64,000 bases of DNA from positions 1,763,741-1,827,740 of the forward strand of contig NZ_KB467824.1 of NCBI RefSeq assembly GCF_000344615.1, read 5' to 3'. Source of the DNA: Janthinobacterium sp. CG3 (GTDB lineage: Bacteria; Pseudomonadota; Gammaproteobacteria; Burkholderiales; Burkholderiaceae_D). Position 1 is the stretch's first letter. The number at the start of each line of letters is the position of its first letter. This document shows positions 56,291 to 64,000 of the stretch, piece by piece. Made by a program: the position numbers and the translations under genes. A model generated the notes under the pieces. That model was not told where the DNA came from and did not search any database. It saw only the letters and a program-made list of their open reading frames with translations.

Positions 56291-58039
56291 ATGAAAGCCA
56301 ATGAGGCCCAGCATTTCCCGGGGCGCGTCCTGCTGCGCTGTGCGCTGGCGGCGCTGTGCGGCGGTGGCGGCGCCGTTGCCAGCCACGCCCACGCGGGCGC
56401 GCGGCAAGCGCCGCCATTGCTGGTGTATACCGACATCGTCTCGGGCCCGAATGACGGCGGCGAAAACAACAAGGGCATCTATCTCTCGCTGTTCGGCAAA
56501 AACTGGGGCAACGTCGGCCTGGGCAGCGCCTTGAAGGTGTTCATCGGCGGCGTCGAGGTGGACAATTACCGCAGCCTGGGGCGCGCCCGCGGCCGTCCCG
56601 ACATCCAGCAGCTGACGGTGCAAATTGGCGCGCTCGGTAAACCCAGGCCGGGCGCCGCGCTGCCGCTGAAGGTGGTGCTCAACGGCGTGGCGTCGAACGA
56701 CAACCTGACGTTTACCGTCAATCCCGGCCGCATCCTGTTCGTCGACAACGTCAACGGCAAGGACATGACGGCCGTAGCCGGCGACATCCGGCGCCCGTTC
56801 CGCCACGTCCAGACGGCGCGCCTGGACCAAGCCGCGTGGGGCCAGGCCGGCGCCGGCGATTTCATTGTCCTGCGCGGCACCGGCACGGCGTGGACCGACC
56901 GCGGCCACGACGGCTATTTCCTGCGCGTGCGCGACAAGTCCGGCACGGCACCGACCGGGGCACCGCGCAGCGGGCCGATCGGACTGATGGGCTACCCGGG
57001 CGAGGACGTCTACATCTACCAGGCGTATCAGGCCGACGCCCGCAACAATCCGCCGAAAGGCGCCATCTCGGCGATCAACGCCCAGGAGTACCCCGGCCTG
57101 GGCCAGTGGCTCAGCGTGTCCAACCTGCGCATCGAGGCCGGCGGCCCGGCCGGCGCCATCAACCTGCAAATCCTCGGCAGCCACTGGCGCATCGTCAACA
57201 ACGAGCTGAGCGCCGCCACCGCCGTGGGCAACAGCGACGCCAAGGCCGGCGGCATCGTCGGCAACGGCTTCGGCCAGGTCTGGCTCGGCAACCATATCCA
57301 CGATGTCTATTGCGGGCCGGCAAACCGCGGCCCGCTGCAAAATCACGGCATCTATATCGACGGCGACGGCGACTACGAAATCGCCTACAACGTCATTGAA
57401 AACATCCCCGGCGGCAGCGGCTTCCAGACCTATGCCAACGGCAGCAACGGCTCCGACACGACCGGCAACATCAACTTCCACCACAATCTGATCCGCGGCG
57501 TCGGCAAGCACGGCATCAACCTCGCCGACGGCAGCAGGGAGCGCATCAACATTTTCAACAACATCGTCGCCGATACCCGCTACGCCGGCCTGCGTTTCAA
57601 TTCGACCCAGTTGCGCCAGGCGCGCATCTACAACAACACCTTCTACCACACCAACACCGAGGGCAAGGCGGGCTACGCCGCGATCATGAACGATTGGCAC
57701 CTGCCGGCGCACGCCATCGACCTGCAAAACAACCTCGTCGTACCGTCGCCGGGCACCGACTACACCGGCGGCAGCGTCGGCTTCGCCCTCTCGGCCGGCG
57801 TGGTCAACCGCAATTTCTGGTTCGGCGGCAAGGGCGACACCGGGCTGGACGCCTATCCGCAGACCGGCGCGCACGGCTTCGCCGCCGCCGGCCGCGACTT
57901 CCACCTGCGCCCGGACAGCTGGGCCGTCGACGCCGGCTCGGCGGCGGTGGCCGGGCTGGTCACCAACGACTACGACATCAGCACGCCGCGCCCGCAAGGG
58001 CTGGGCTTTGACATTGGCGCCTACGAGCTGGCGCGCTGA
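56291..58039 (+). CDS. exported parallel beta-helix protein, possible polysaccharide lyase
   Basis: A 582-residue protein with a long signal peptide (about 1-35, ending SHAHA), an Ig-like IPT/TIG domain (about 45-145), then a right-handed parallel beta-helix (about 155-570) with repeated N-N ladder segments such as WRIVNNELSAAT, YEIAYNVIENIPGG and INIFNNIVADTRYAG. Such folds are typical of polysaccharide lyases and hydrolases. It is divergent from the flippase, so it may cut or trim the exopolysaccharide in the periplasm. No family catalytic triad is clear. Confidence 0.8.
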   Translation: MKANEAQHFPGRVLLRCALAALCGGGGAVASHAHAGARQAPPLLVYTDIVSGPNDGGENNKGIYLSLFGKNWGNVGLGSALKVFIGGVEVDNYRSLGRARGRPDIQQLTVQIGALGKPRPGAALPLKVVLNGVASNDNLTFTVNPGRILFVDNVNGKDMTAVAGDIRRPFRHVQTARLDQAAWGQAGAGDFIVLRGTGTAWTDRGHDGYFLRVRDKSGTAPTGAPRSGPIGLMGYPGEDVYIYQAYQADARNNPPKGAISAINAQEYPGLGQWLSVSNLRIEAGGPAGAINLQILGSHWRIVNNELSAATAVGNSDAKAGGIVGNGFGQVWLGNHIHDVYCGPANRGPLQNHGIYIDGDGDYEIAYNVIENIPGGSGFQTYANGSNGSDTTGNINFHHNLIRGVGKHGINLADGSRERINIFNNIVADTRYAGLRFNSTQLRQARIYNNTFYHTNTEGKAGYAAIMNDWHLPAHAIDLQNNLVVPSPGTDYTGGSVGFALSAGVVNRNFWFGGKGDTGLDAYPQTGAHGFAAAGRDFHLRPDSWAVDAGSAAVAGLVTNDYDISTPRPQGLGFDIGAYELAR

Positions 58040-58189
58040 CGCCGCCGCTTCTATTATCTCTTCGACCATCGATTGATACCGGCCAAGATGCCCGCCCTTG
58101 GTTCCCCTACGCTGTATCAAGGCGCCGGCGAACCCGGCCAGCGCTTCCCGCCCCCGCCAACCGTTTTCGTTTTACAAGGACTATGCGCC

Positions 58190-61100
58190 ATGACGGCGAA
58201 CCACACCGCAAGCACTGTCAGCGAGCAGGACCACGAGGCCTTTTTCCGCCATCTGCTGGCGGGCGTCACCGAACCGACCGCGCCGTTCGGCCTGGTCGGG
58301 GCAGCCGAGGCCGTCCCCAACTGCGCCACGCTGGCGCTGGAGGCGCGATTGGCGCGCCGCCTGCGCGAGCGCGCCGGCGCGCTGGGCGTACGCGCCGCCA
58401 GCCTGGTCCACCTGGCCTGGGCGCAAGTGCTGGCGCAGGTCTCGGCGCGCCGCGACGTGCTGTTCGGCACGGTGCTATTCGGCCCCGCCACGGCGCATTC
58501 GGTCGGCGAGCCGGTCAACACGCTGCCGGTGCGCGTCGACGGCGACGGGCAAAGCGCGGCGGACAGCGTGCGGCAAATGGACGCGCAACTGCGGCGCCTG
58601 CACCAGCACGCGCACGCGCCGGCGGCGCTGGTGCGGCGCTGCAGCGCGCTGGCGGCGGCGCTGCCGTTGTTCTCCGCGCTGCTGAGCTACCGCCGCACGT
58701 CGCCGACGCCGGACGACGCCGCCACCACGGCCGCGGCGGCGCCGGGCGCCGCGCCGTTCGCCCCGCCGCCGTGCCCGCTGCTGTTGGAGGTGCACGAACG
58801 GGACGGGGAATTTGTCTTGACGACGCAAGTGAGCGCGCCCTTGCCGGCCGAACGGCTAGTCGCCTACATGCTGACGGCGCTGGAACAATTACTTGACGCC
58901 TTGGAGCGCGCCCCCGACACCCCGCTGCGCGTCATGTTCGACGCCGCCGGCGCCGAACCGCCAGCTCCGCCGGCCCCGCCGGCCGGACCCGCCGGCGCCG
59001 GCGCGCCCCCGTCCAGCACGCGCGGCGCCGCGGCGACCGCGCCGCTGTCGCCGATGCAGGAGCGGCTGTGGTACCGCGAACACATGGCCCCCGGCCGCCC
59101 GACCTACAACATGCCGTCGGCGCACCGCCTGCGCGGCAAGCTCGACGAGGCCGCCTTCCAGCTCGCCTTCGCCGACATGCTACGGCGCCAGGACGCGCTG
59201 CGCACCGGCGTCGCGGTCGTCGACGCCACGCCGGTGCAGTGCATTGCAGCGGCGCCGCGAGCCGACGCGCTGCCGCTGGAAGACCTGCGCGGCGACGTAG
59301 GCGGCGGCGCCGACGCCGACGCCCGCGTGGAAGCGCTGCGCGCGCGCATCGAGGCGCTCGCCGCCCAGCCACTCGAACTGGGCGAGGCGCCGCTGTTCCG
59401 CGCGCGCCTGTGGCGCACCGGGGACGAGGAACACGTATTTTATTTCGCGCCGCACCACATCATCTGGGACGGCTGCTGCGACGCCATCCTCGAGGCCGAA
59501 ATGGCGGCGCTATACCAGGCGCGCCGCAGCAACACGCCCTGCGCGCTGCGCGAGCCGCCGCCCGCCCCGCCGCGCGCGCGCATGAAGGGCGAGGCACTGG
59601 CGGCCCGGCTGGCGCACTGGCGCCCGCGCCTGGACGGCACGCTCGAACCGCTGGCCGTCCCGACCGACCGGCCCCGTCCGGCCGAACTGTCGGGCCGCGC
59701 CGCCGCCTGCCGCGTCGCTGTCGCCGCCGCCCAGGTCGAGGCGGCGCGCGCGCTCGCCGGCCAGGCTGGCGCCAGCCTGTCCACGGCGATGCTGGCGACC
59801 TATGCGCTGAGTCTGCACCAACTGAGCGGGCAAGCCGCGGTGAGCATCGGCGTGCCGGTGCGCGCGCGCCACGACGACGCCGCCGACACGCTGATGGGCA
59901 TGTTCGCCCATGTCCTGCCGCTGCGACTGTCGATCGATCCGCAACAGAGCTTCATGCACCTGCTGGGCACGGTGCGCGACGCCGTCGGCGACGCGCTCGC
60001 GCATGCCGACGTGCCCTTCGACGAACTGGCGCGCGCACTCGGCGCGCCGCGCGACGCCAGCCGCTTTCCGCTCTACCAGGCGAGCTTTTCGTTCCAGGAT
60101 GCGCGTGCCCTCGCGCCACGCTGGGGCAACCTCGAGCACACGCCGATCGAGGTCGCGCAACCGGGCCTCGAACAGGACCTCGGACTGTGCCTGGTCGAGC
60201 GGCCGGACGGCCTGGTCGGCGCGCTCAACTACAGTAGCGATCTGCTCGAGGCGGCCAGCGGCGAATTGCTGGCGCGGCGCTTCGAGCACCTGGTCGGCGC
60301 CGTGCTGGAGCAACCGCAGGCGCCGCTGGCGCAACTGCCGCTCGCCGCGCACGAGCTGCGCCGGCTGGCCGACTACAACGCCACCGCCACGGCCTATCCG
60401 CGCGACGCCACCATCGACGCGCTGATCGCCCCGCAGGTGCGCGACGGGCCGCAGCGCACCGCGCTCAGCTTCGGCGACGCCAGCCTCAGCTACCGAGAAC
60501 TGGACCAGCGCGCCAACCGCCTCGCCAATCTGCTGCGCGCGCGCGGCATCGGCCGCGGCCAGCGGGTCGGCCTATGCGTCGAGCGCGGCCCCGCCATGGT
60601 GGTGGCGCAACTGGCGGTGCTCAAGAGCGGCGCCGCCTACGTCCCCTTCGATCCCGCCTATCCGGTCGAGCGGCTGCGCTTCATGGCCCGCGACGCCGGC
60701 CTGGCCGCGCTGGTCAGCGAAGCGGCGCTGGGCGCCTTGCTGGCCTGGCCGCGCGCCTGCAGCGTGCTGCTCGACGCCGACGCCGAGGCCATCGCCGCCG
60801 CGCCGGACACCCCGCCGCCCGACGACGCGCTGGCGGCCGACGCCGACAGCGTCGCCTACGTTATCTACACCTCCGGCTCGACCGGCAAGCCGAAGGGGGT
60901 ACAGGTGCCGCAGCGCGCCGTCGTCAATTTCCTCACCAGCATGCGCGACACGCCCGGCATGCTTGCCGGCGACCGCCTGCTGGCCGTCACCACGCTGTCG
61001 TTCGACATCGCCGTGCTGGAACTGCTGCTGCCCCTGTGCGTGGGCGCCGAAATCGTCCTGGCCAGCCGCGAGCAGGCGCTCGACGCCGGCGCGCTGGCGC

Positions 61101-62224
61101 AACTACTGGCGCGCAGCGGCGCCACCATGCTGCAGGCGACCCCGGGCACCTGGCGCATGCTGCTCGACTCCGGCTGGCGCGGCGCGCCCGGCTTCAAGGC
61201 CCTGATCGGCGGCGAGGCCCTGCCGCCCGACTTGGCGGCGCGCCTGCTGGCGGGCGGCGCGCAGCTGTGGAATATGTACGGCCCCACCGAAACCACGGTC
61301 TGGTCGAGCTGCTGGCGCGTCACGCCGGACGCGCCGGCCATCAGCATCGGCCGGCCGATCGCCAACACGGTAATCCGGATACTCGACGAGCAACGCCGCC
61401 CCTGCCCGCTCGGCGTTCCCGGCGAAATCTGGATCGGCGGCGACGGCGTCGCGCTGGGCTACCTGCACCGCCCCGCCCTGAGCGCCGAGCGCTTCATCAC
61501 CGACCCGTTTATCGGCGCCGGCGCGCCGGGCGGTCGGCTGTACGGCACCGGCGACCGCGGCCGCTGGCGCGCCGACGGCCTGCTGGAACACCTCGGGCGC
61601 AACGATTTCCAGGTCAAAGTGCGCGGCTTTCGCATCGAACTGGGCGAAATCGAGGCGGCGCTCGACGCCCACCCCGGCGTGGCCCACAGCGTCGCCCTGG
61701 CGCGCGAGGACGTACCCGGCGACGTCAGGCTGGTCGCCTATTTCGCCGCGCGCGGCGACGCGCCGGACGACGCCGCCCTGCGCGCGCATGTGCGCGCCCT
61801 GCTGCCGAACTACATGCTGCCGCAGCATTTCGTCGCGCTCGAACGCTTGCCGCTGCTGCCCAACGGAAAAATCGACCGCAAGGCCCTGCCGCCGCCGACA
61901 AGTGCCGCGGCGCCGGCGGCGCGCGGCGCGGCGCCGCACAGCGCGACGGAACAGCTGCTGGCGTCGATCTGGAGCGAGTTGCTGGGCAGCACCGGCATCG
62001 GCGCCGACGACAATTTCTTCGACGCCGGCGGCCACTCGCTGTTGGCCATGCAAGCCATCCTGGCGATGGAGACGCGCACCGGCAAGCGCCTGAACCCGCG
62101 CCGCTTCATCTTCGAGAACCTGCGCCAGATCGCCCGCGCCTACGACGAGGCGGCGCCCGACGCCGTTAAACCGGGCATGCTGAACCGGCTGGTATCCGGC
62201 CTGCTCGGCAAGGCAGCGCGATGA
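58190..62224 (+). CDS. single-module NRPS with a half condensation domain
   Basis: A 1344-residue protein. Residues about 1-285 look like the C-terminal lobe of a condensation domain (VGEPVNTLPVRV) without HHxxxDG. A full condensation domain follows (about 320-755) with HHIIWDG (His422/423), then an adenylation domain (about 780-1235) with YTSGSTGKPKG, NMYGPTETTVW and the last Lys in NGKIDRK, and a carrier domain with the phosphopantetheine Ser in FDAGGHSLL (Ser1283). There is no thioesterase. Reading the substrate pocket gives D-I-L-Q-L-G-M-V-W-K, close to the glycine code. ATG 58190 was chosen over the frame to 58073. The setting suggests aminoacyl transfer onto the polysaccharide. Confidence 0.9.
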   Translation: MTANHTASTVSEQDHEAFFRHLLAGVTEPTAPFGLVGAAEAVPNCATLALEARLARRLRERAGALGVRAASLVHLAWAQVLAQVSARRDVLFGTVLFGPATAHSVGEPVNTLPVRVDGDGQSAADSVRQMDAQLRRLHQHAHAPAALVRRCSALAAALPLFSALLSYRRTSPTPDDAATTAAAAPGAAPFAPPPCPLLLEVHERDGEFVLTTQVSAPLPAERLVAYMLTALEQLLDALERAPDTPLRVMFDAAGAEPPAPPAPPAGPAGAGAPPSSTRGAAATAPLSPMQERLWYREHMAPGRPTYNMPSAHRLRGKLDEAAFQLAFADMLRRQDALRTGVAVVDATPVQCIAAAPRADALPLEDLRGDVGGGADADARVEALRARIEALAAQPLELGEAPLFRARLWRTGDEEHVFYFAPHHIIWDGCCDAILEAEMAALYQARRSNTPCALREPPPAPPRARMKGEALAARLAHWRPRLDGTLEPLAVPTDRPRPAELSGRAAACRVAVAAAQVEAARALAGQAGASLSTAMLATYALSLHQLSGQAAVSIGVPVRARHDDAADTLMGMFAHVLPLRLSIDPQQSFMHLLGTVRDAVGDALAHADVPFDELARALGAPRDASRFPLYQASFSFQDARALAPRWGNLEHTPIEVAQPGLEQDLGLCLVERPDGLVGALNYSSDLLEAASGELLARRFEHLVGAVLEQPQAPLAQLPLAAHELRRLADYNATATAYPRDATIDALIAPQVRDGPQRTALSFGDASLSYRELDQRANRLANLLRARGIGRGQRVGLCVERGPAMVVAQLAVLKSGAAYVPFDPAYPVERLRFMARDAGLAALVSEAALGALLAWPRACSVLLDADAEAIAAAPDTPPPDDALAADADSVAYVIYTSGSTGKPKGVQVPQRAVVNFLTSMRDTPGMLAGDRLLAVTTLSFDIAVLELLLPLCVGAEIVLASREQALDAGALAQLLARSGATMLQATPGTWRMLLDSGWRGAPGFKALIGGEALPPDLAARLLAGGAQLWNMYGPTETTVWSSCWRVTPDAPAISIGRPIANTVIRILDEQRRPCPLGVPGEIWIGGDGVALGYLHRPALSAERFITDPFIGAGAPGGRLYGTGDRGRWRADGLLEHLGRNDFQVKVRGFRIELGEIEAALDAHPGVAHSVALAREDVPGDVRLVAYFAARGDAPDDAALRAHVRALLPNYMLPQHFVALERLPLLPNGKIDRKALPPPTSAAAPAARGAAPHSATEQLLASIWSELLGSTGIGADDNFFDAGGHSLLAMQAILAMETRTGKRLNPRRFIFENLRQIARAYDEAAPDAVKPGMLNRLVSGLLGKAAR

Positions 62225-62261
62225 GCTTGGCGAACCCGGCCCGGCCCGGCTGGCGGCGGCC

Positions 62262-63074
62262 GTGACGCCGCTGCGCTTCGGCCCGGGCGCGCGGCAACTG
62301 TTCGCCGTCCACCACCCCGCCGAGGGCGAACGGCGGCGCCAATGCGTCCTCCTGTGCAACCCCTTCGGCCAGGAAGCGATCCGCAGCCACCGCCTGTTCC
62401 GCCTGTTGGCCGAGCAATTGACGCGGCACGGCTTCGACGTCATGCGCTTCGATTACTTCGGCACCGGCGACGCCGGCGGCGAGGACGGCGAAGGCGAACT
62501 GGAAGGCTGGTGCCGCGACGTGCTGGCGGCCGACGCCGAACTGCGCCGCCGCAGCGCCTGCGAACGCGTCTCCTGGGTCGGCCTCAGGTTGGGCGCGAGT
62601 ATCGCCGCGCTGGCCTCGCAAAGCGGCGCCCGCGCCGTCGAGCAAATCCTGCTGTGGGACCCGGTGGTCGACGGCACGGCCTATCTGGCCGCCTTGCTCG
62701 ACGCCCACGTCGCCGCCTGCCGCGACTCGTTCGGGGCGCGCTGGGCTATCGACGCCAGGCTGCGCGACATGGCGCTGGGCGAAGCGCAAACGGAAGCGCT
62801 CGGCTTCGCCCTGCCCGCCCTGCTGCGCAGGCAACTCGAACGCCTGTCGGCGCGCGGGCTGGCGCAGACGCGGGCCGACCGCATCAGCCTGCTCGCCGCA
62901 CCCGGCTCGGCCGCGCTGGCCGATCTGCAACAACGACTGGGCGCGCTGGGCAACACGCCGGCGCTGCGTTCGCTCCAGACCCACACCAACTGGCTGGCCA
63001 ACGAAACCATGGGCGCGTCCATCGCCCCCGGCGAGATAGTGACAAGCGTCGTTGCGCTGCTGGAGGCGGCGTGA
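62262..63074 (+). CDS. alpha/beta hydrolase of XrtA hydrolase-2 type
   Basis: A 270-residue alpha/beta-fold protein. It opens TPLRFGPGARQLFAVHHPA, then LLCNPFGQEAIRSHR and RFDYFGTGDAGG. The nucleophile elbow reads GLRLGAS, with Arg where GxSxG has Ser, as I recall for exosortase-A-associated hydrolase 2. Hydrolysis by a Ser nucleophile is therefore unlikely. The start is a GTG at 62262; a 14-codon frame from an ATG at 62221 overlaps both the NRPS stop and this start. Confidence 0.8.
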   Translation: MTPLRFGPGARQLFAVHHPAEGERRRQCVLLCNPFGQEAIRSHRLFRLLAEQLTRHGFDVMRFDYFGTGDAGGEDGEGELEGWCRDVLAADAELRRRSACERVSWVGLRLGASIAALASQSGARAVEQILLWDPVVDGTAYLAALLDAHVAACRDSFGARWAIDARLRDMALGEAQTEALGFALPALLRRQLERLSARGLAQTRADRISLLAAPGSAALADLQQRLGALGNTPALRSLQTHTNWLANETMGASIAPGEIVTSVVALLEAA

Positions 63075-64000
63075 TCGAGGTGTCGCTCGGCTTCGGCGAC
63101 GGCCTGGTCGGCACCCTCTGCCTGCCGGTCACGGCCGGGGGCGCCGGGCACGGCGCCACGGCCGGCATCATCCTGTTCAACGCCGGCATCGTGCACCGCA
63201 TCGGCCCGCACCGCCTGAACGTGCGGCTGGCGCGCGCGCTGGCGGGCCGCGGCATCGCCTCGATCCGCTTCGACCTGGCCGGCCTCGGCGACAGCCGCCG
63301 CGCCGACGGCAGCGTCGGCTTCGAAGCGCAAGCGGTGGCCGACCTGCGCGCGGCCATGACGGCCCTGGGCCAGGCCACCGGCTTGCGGCGCTTCGGCCTG
63401 TTCGGCTTTTGCTCCGGCGGTTTCCACAGCTATAACGCGGCGCAACGCGATGAGCGCGTCGCCGGCATCCTGCTGTTCGAAGCCTATCGCTACGCCACCT
63501 TGAAAACCAAGCTGATCCGCCTCTCCATGCGCTTGCGCCAACACGGCGTAGCGCCGACCATTGCGCGCCTGGGCGCCGCGCTGCTGCGCCGCATGGCCGG
63601 CCGGCGCCCCGCCGCCGATAGCGCCGAGCCGCTGGCGCGGGCCTTGGGCGTCGGTTACACCGCCGACTCGCCAGCCAAGGCGGCGTTCGCGCAAGGCTTG
63701 CGCGTCCTGCTGGAGCGCCAGGTCGACGTCGGCTTGATTTACGCCGGTGACGGCTTCGAATTCTACAATTACGAAGCGCAATTTCGCGACGCCTTCAAGC
63801 GTTTCGGCATCACCGAACGGGTCAAGGCCACCTTCCTGCCCGATATCGACCATGTGGTGACGGGCAGCGCCGCCCAGCGGGCGTTGATCGAGCATGTCCT
63901 GCCTTGGTCGGCGATGGTCGCCGGGCTGGCGCCGGCGCCGCGGACGGCCGTTGCGTCCGCCCCGGCAACGGCAAAAAGCGCGGCGGCGGACCCGGCGGCG
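63071..64000 (+). CDS. alpha/beta hydrolase of XrtA hydrolase-1 type (partial)
   Basis: A GTG at 63071 overlaps the previous stop (GTGA), and the frame stays open to the window edge: 310 codons. It has IILFNAGIVHRIGPHRL, IRFDLAGLGDS, the elbow LFGFCSGGFHS, where Cys takes the usual Ser place (compare dienelactone hydrolase GFCFGG), and DHVV for the late His. It resembles exosortase-A-system hydrolase 1. The last 25 residues are an Ala/Pro linker, so a further domain may follow. Confidence 0.8.
   Translation, partial: MIEVSLGFGDGLVGTLCLPVTAGGAGHGATAGIILFNAGIVHRIGPHRLNVRLARALAGRGIASIRFDLAGLGDSRRADGSVGFEAQAVADLRAAMTALGQATGLRRFGLFGFCSGGFHSYNAAQRDERVAGILLFEAYRYATLKTKLIRLSMRLRQHGVAPTIARLGAALLRRMAGRRPAADSAEPLARALGVGYTADSPAKAAFAQGLRVLLERQVDVGLIYAGDGFEFYNYEAQFRDAFKRFGITERVKATFLPDIDHVVTGSAAQRALIEHVLPWSAMVAGLAPAPRTAVASAPATAKSAAADPAA

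Overview
The window is GC-rich, densely coded bacterial chromosome. A full urease operon, Ku/LigD end-joining genes, an exosortase-type (XrtA/PEP-CTERM-like) exopolysaccharide locus and a Fap-like amyloid operon together suggest a betaproteobacterium, most likely Oxalobacteraceae (Massilia/Duganella/Janthinobacterium type). That placement is inference from gene content; there is no rRNA, and I saw no tRNA.

Region 1 (1-7226, minus strand): a candidate functional-amyloid operon. A sigma-54 activator (5626-6954) lies upstream of a textbook -24/-12 promoter (5309-5323). The promoter serves a Gly/Ala-repeat secreted protein, two smaller secreted proteins, a periplasmic C39 peptidase (FapD-like), a coiled-coil plus beta-barrel porin (FapF-like) and a small cytosolic protein. 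Region 2 (7227-12660, minus): ureDABCEFG, preceded by a sigma-54 promoter and an NtrC-type palindrome, which indicates nitrogen control. Region 3 (12624-27617, minus): a lipoprotein pullulanase, a cyclic-nucleotide-binding protein, a REC-PAS-GGDEF-EAL gene split by an in-frame amber codon, a hybrid histidine kinase, a SulP transporter, a MarR/redoxin operon that includes an AhpD-like gene lacking its catalytic middle, and a GGDEF protein with a degenerate active site.

Region 4 (27777-34492): a dehydrogenase and Ku (with a frameshifted Lys-rich tail), a Pmp3-like membrane peptide, convergent LigD, then three tandem paralogues encoding secreted Lys/Ala-rich proteins, each preceded by the same promoter-proximal repeat. 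Region 5 (34521-38109): a LysR regulator divergent from a PLP-dependent decarboxylase, and an MBL-fold hydrolase.

Region 6 (38340-64000): a large exopolysaccharide locus in three blocks. Plus strand: two GT4 transferases, an acyltransferase, an unrecognised protein and a GT2. Minus strand: secretion ATPase, tyrosine autokinase, chain-length protein, two deacetylases, two GT4s, methyltransferase, Wzy/ligase-like polymerase and flippase. Plus strand again: a parallel beta-helix protein, a one-module NRPS with a glycine-like specificity code, and two alpha/beta hydrolases, the last running off the window. These genes would assemble, decorate, flip, polymerise and export a polysaccharide. The NRPS and hydrolases suggest an aminoacyl or acyl decoration.
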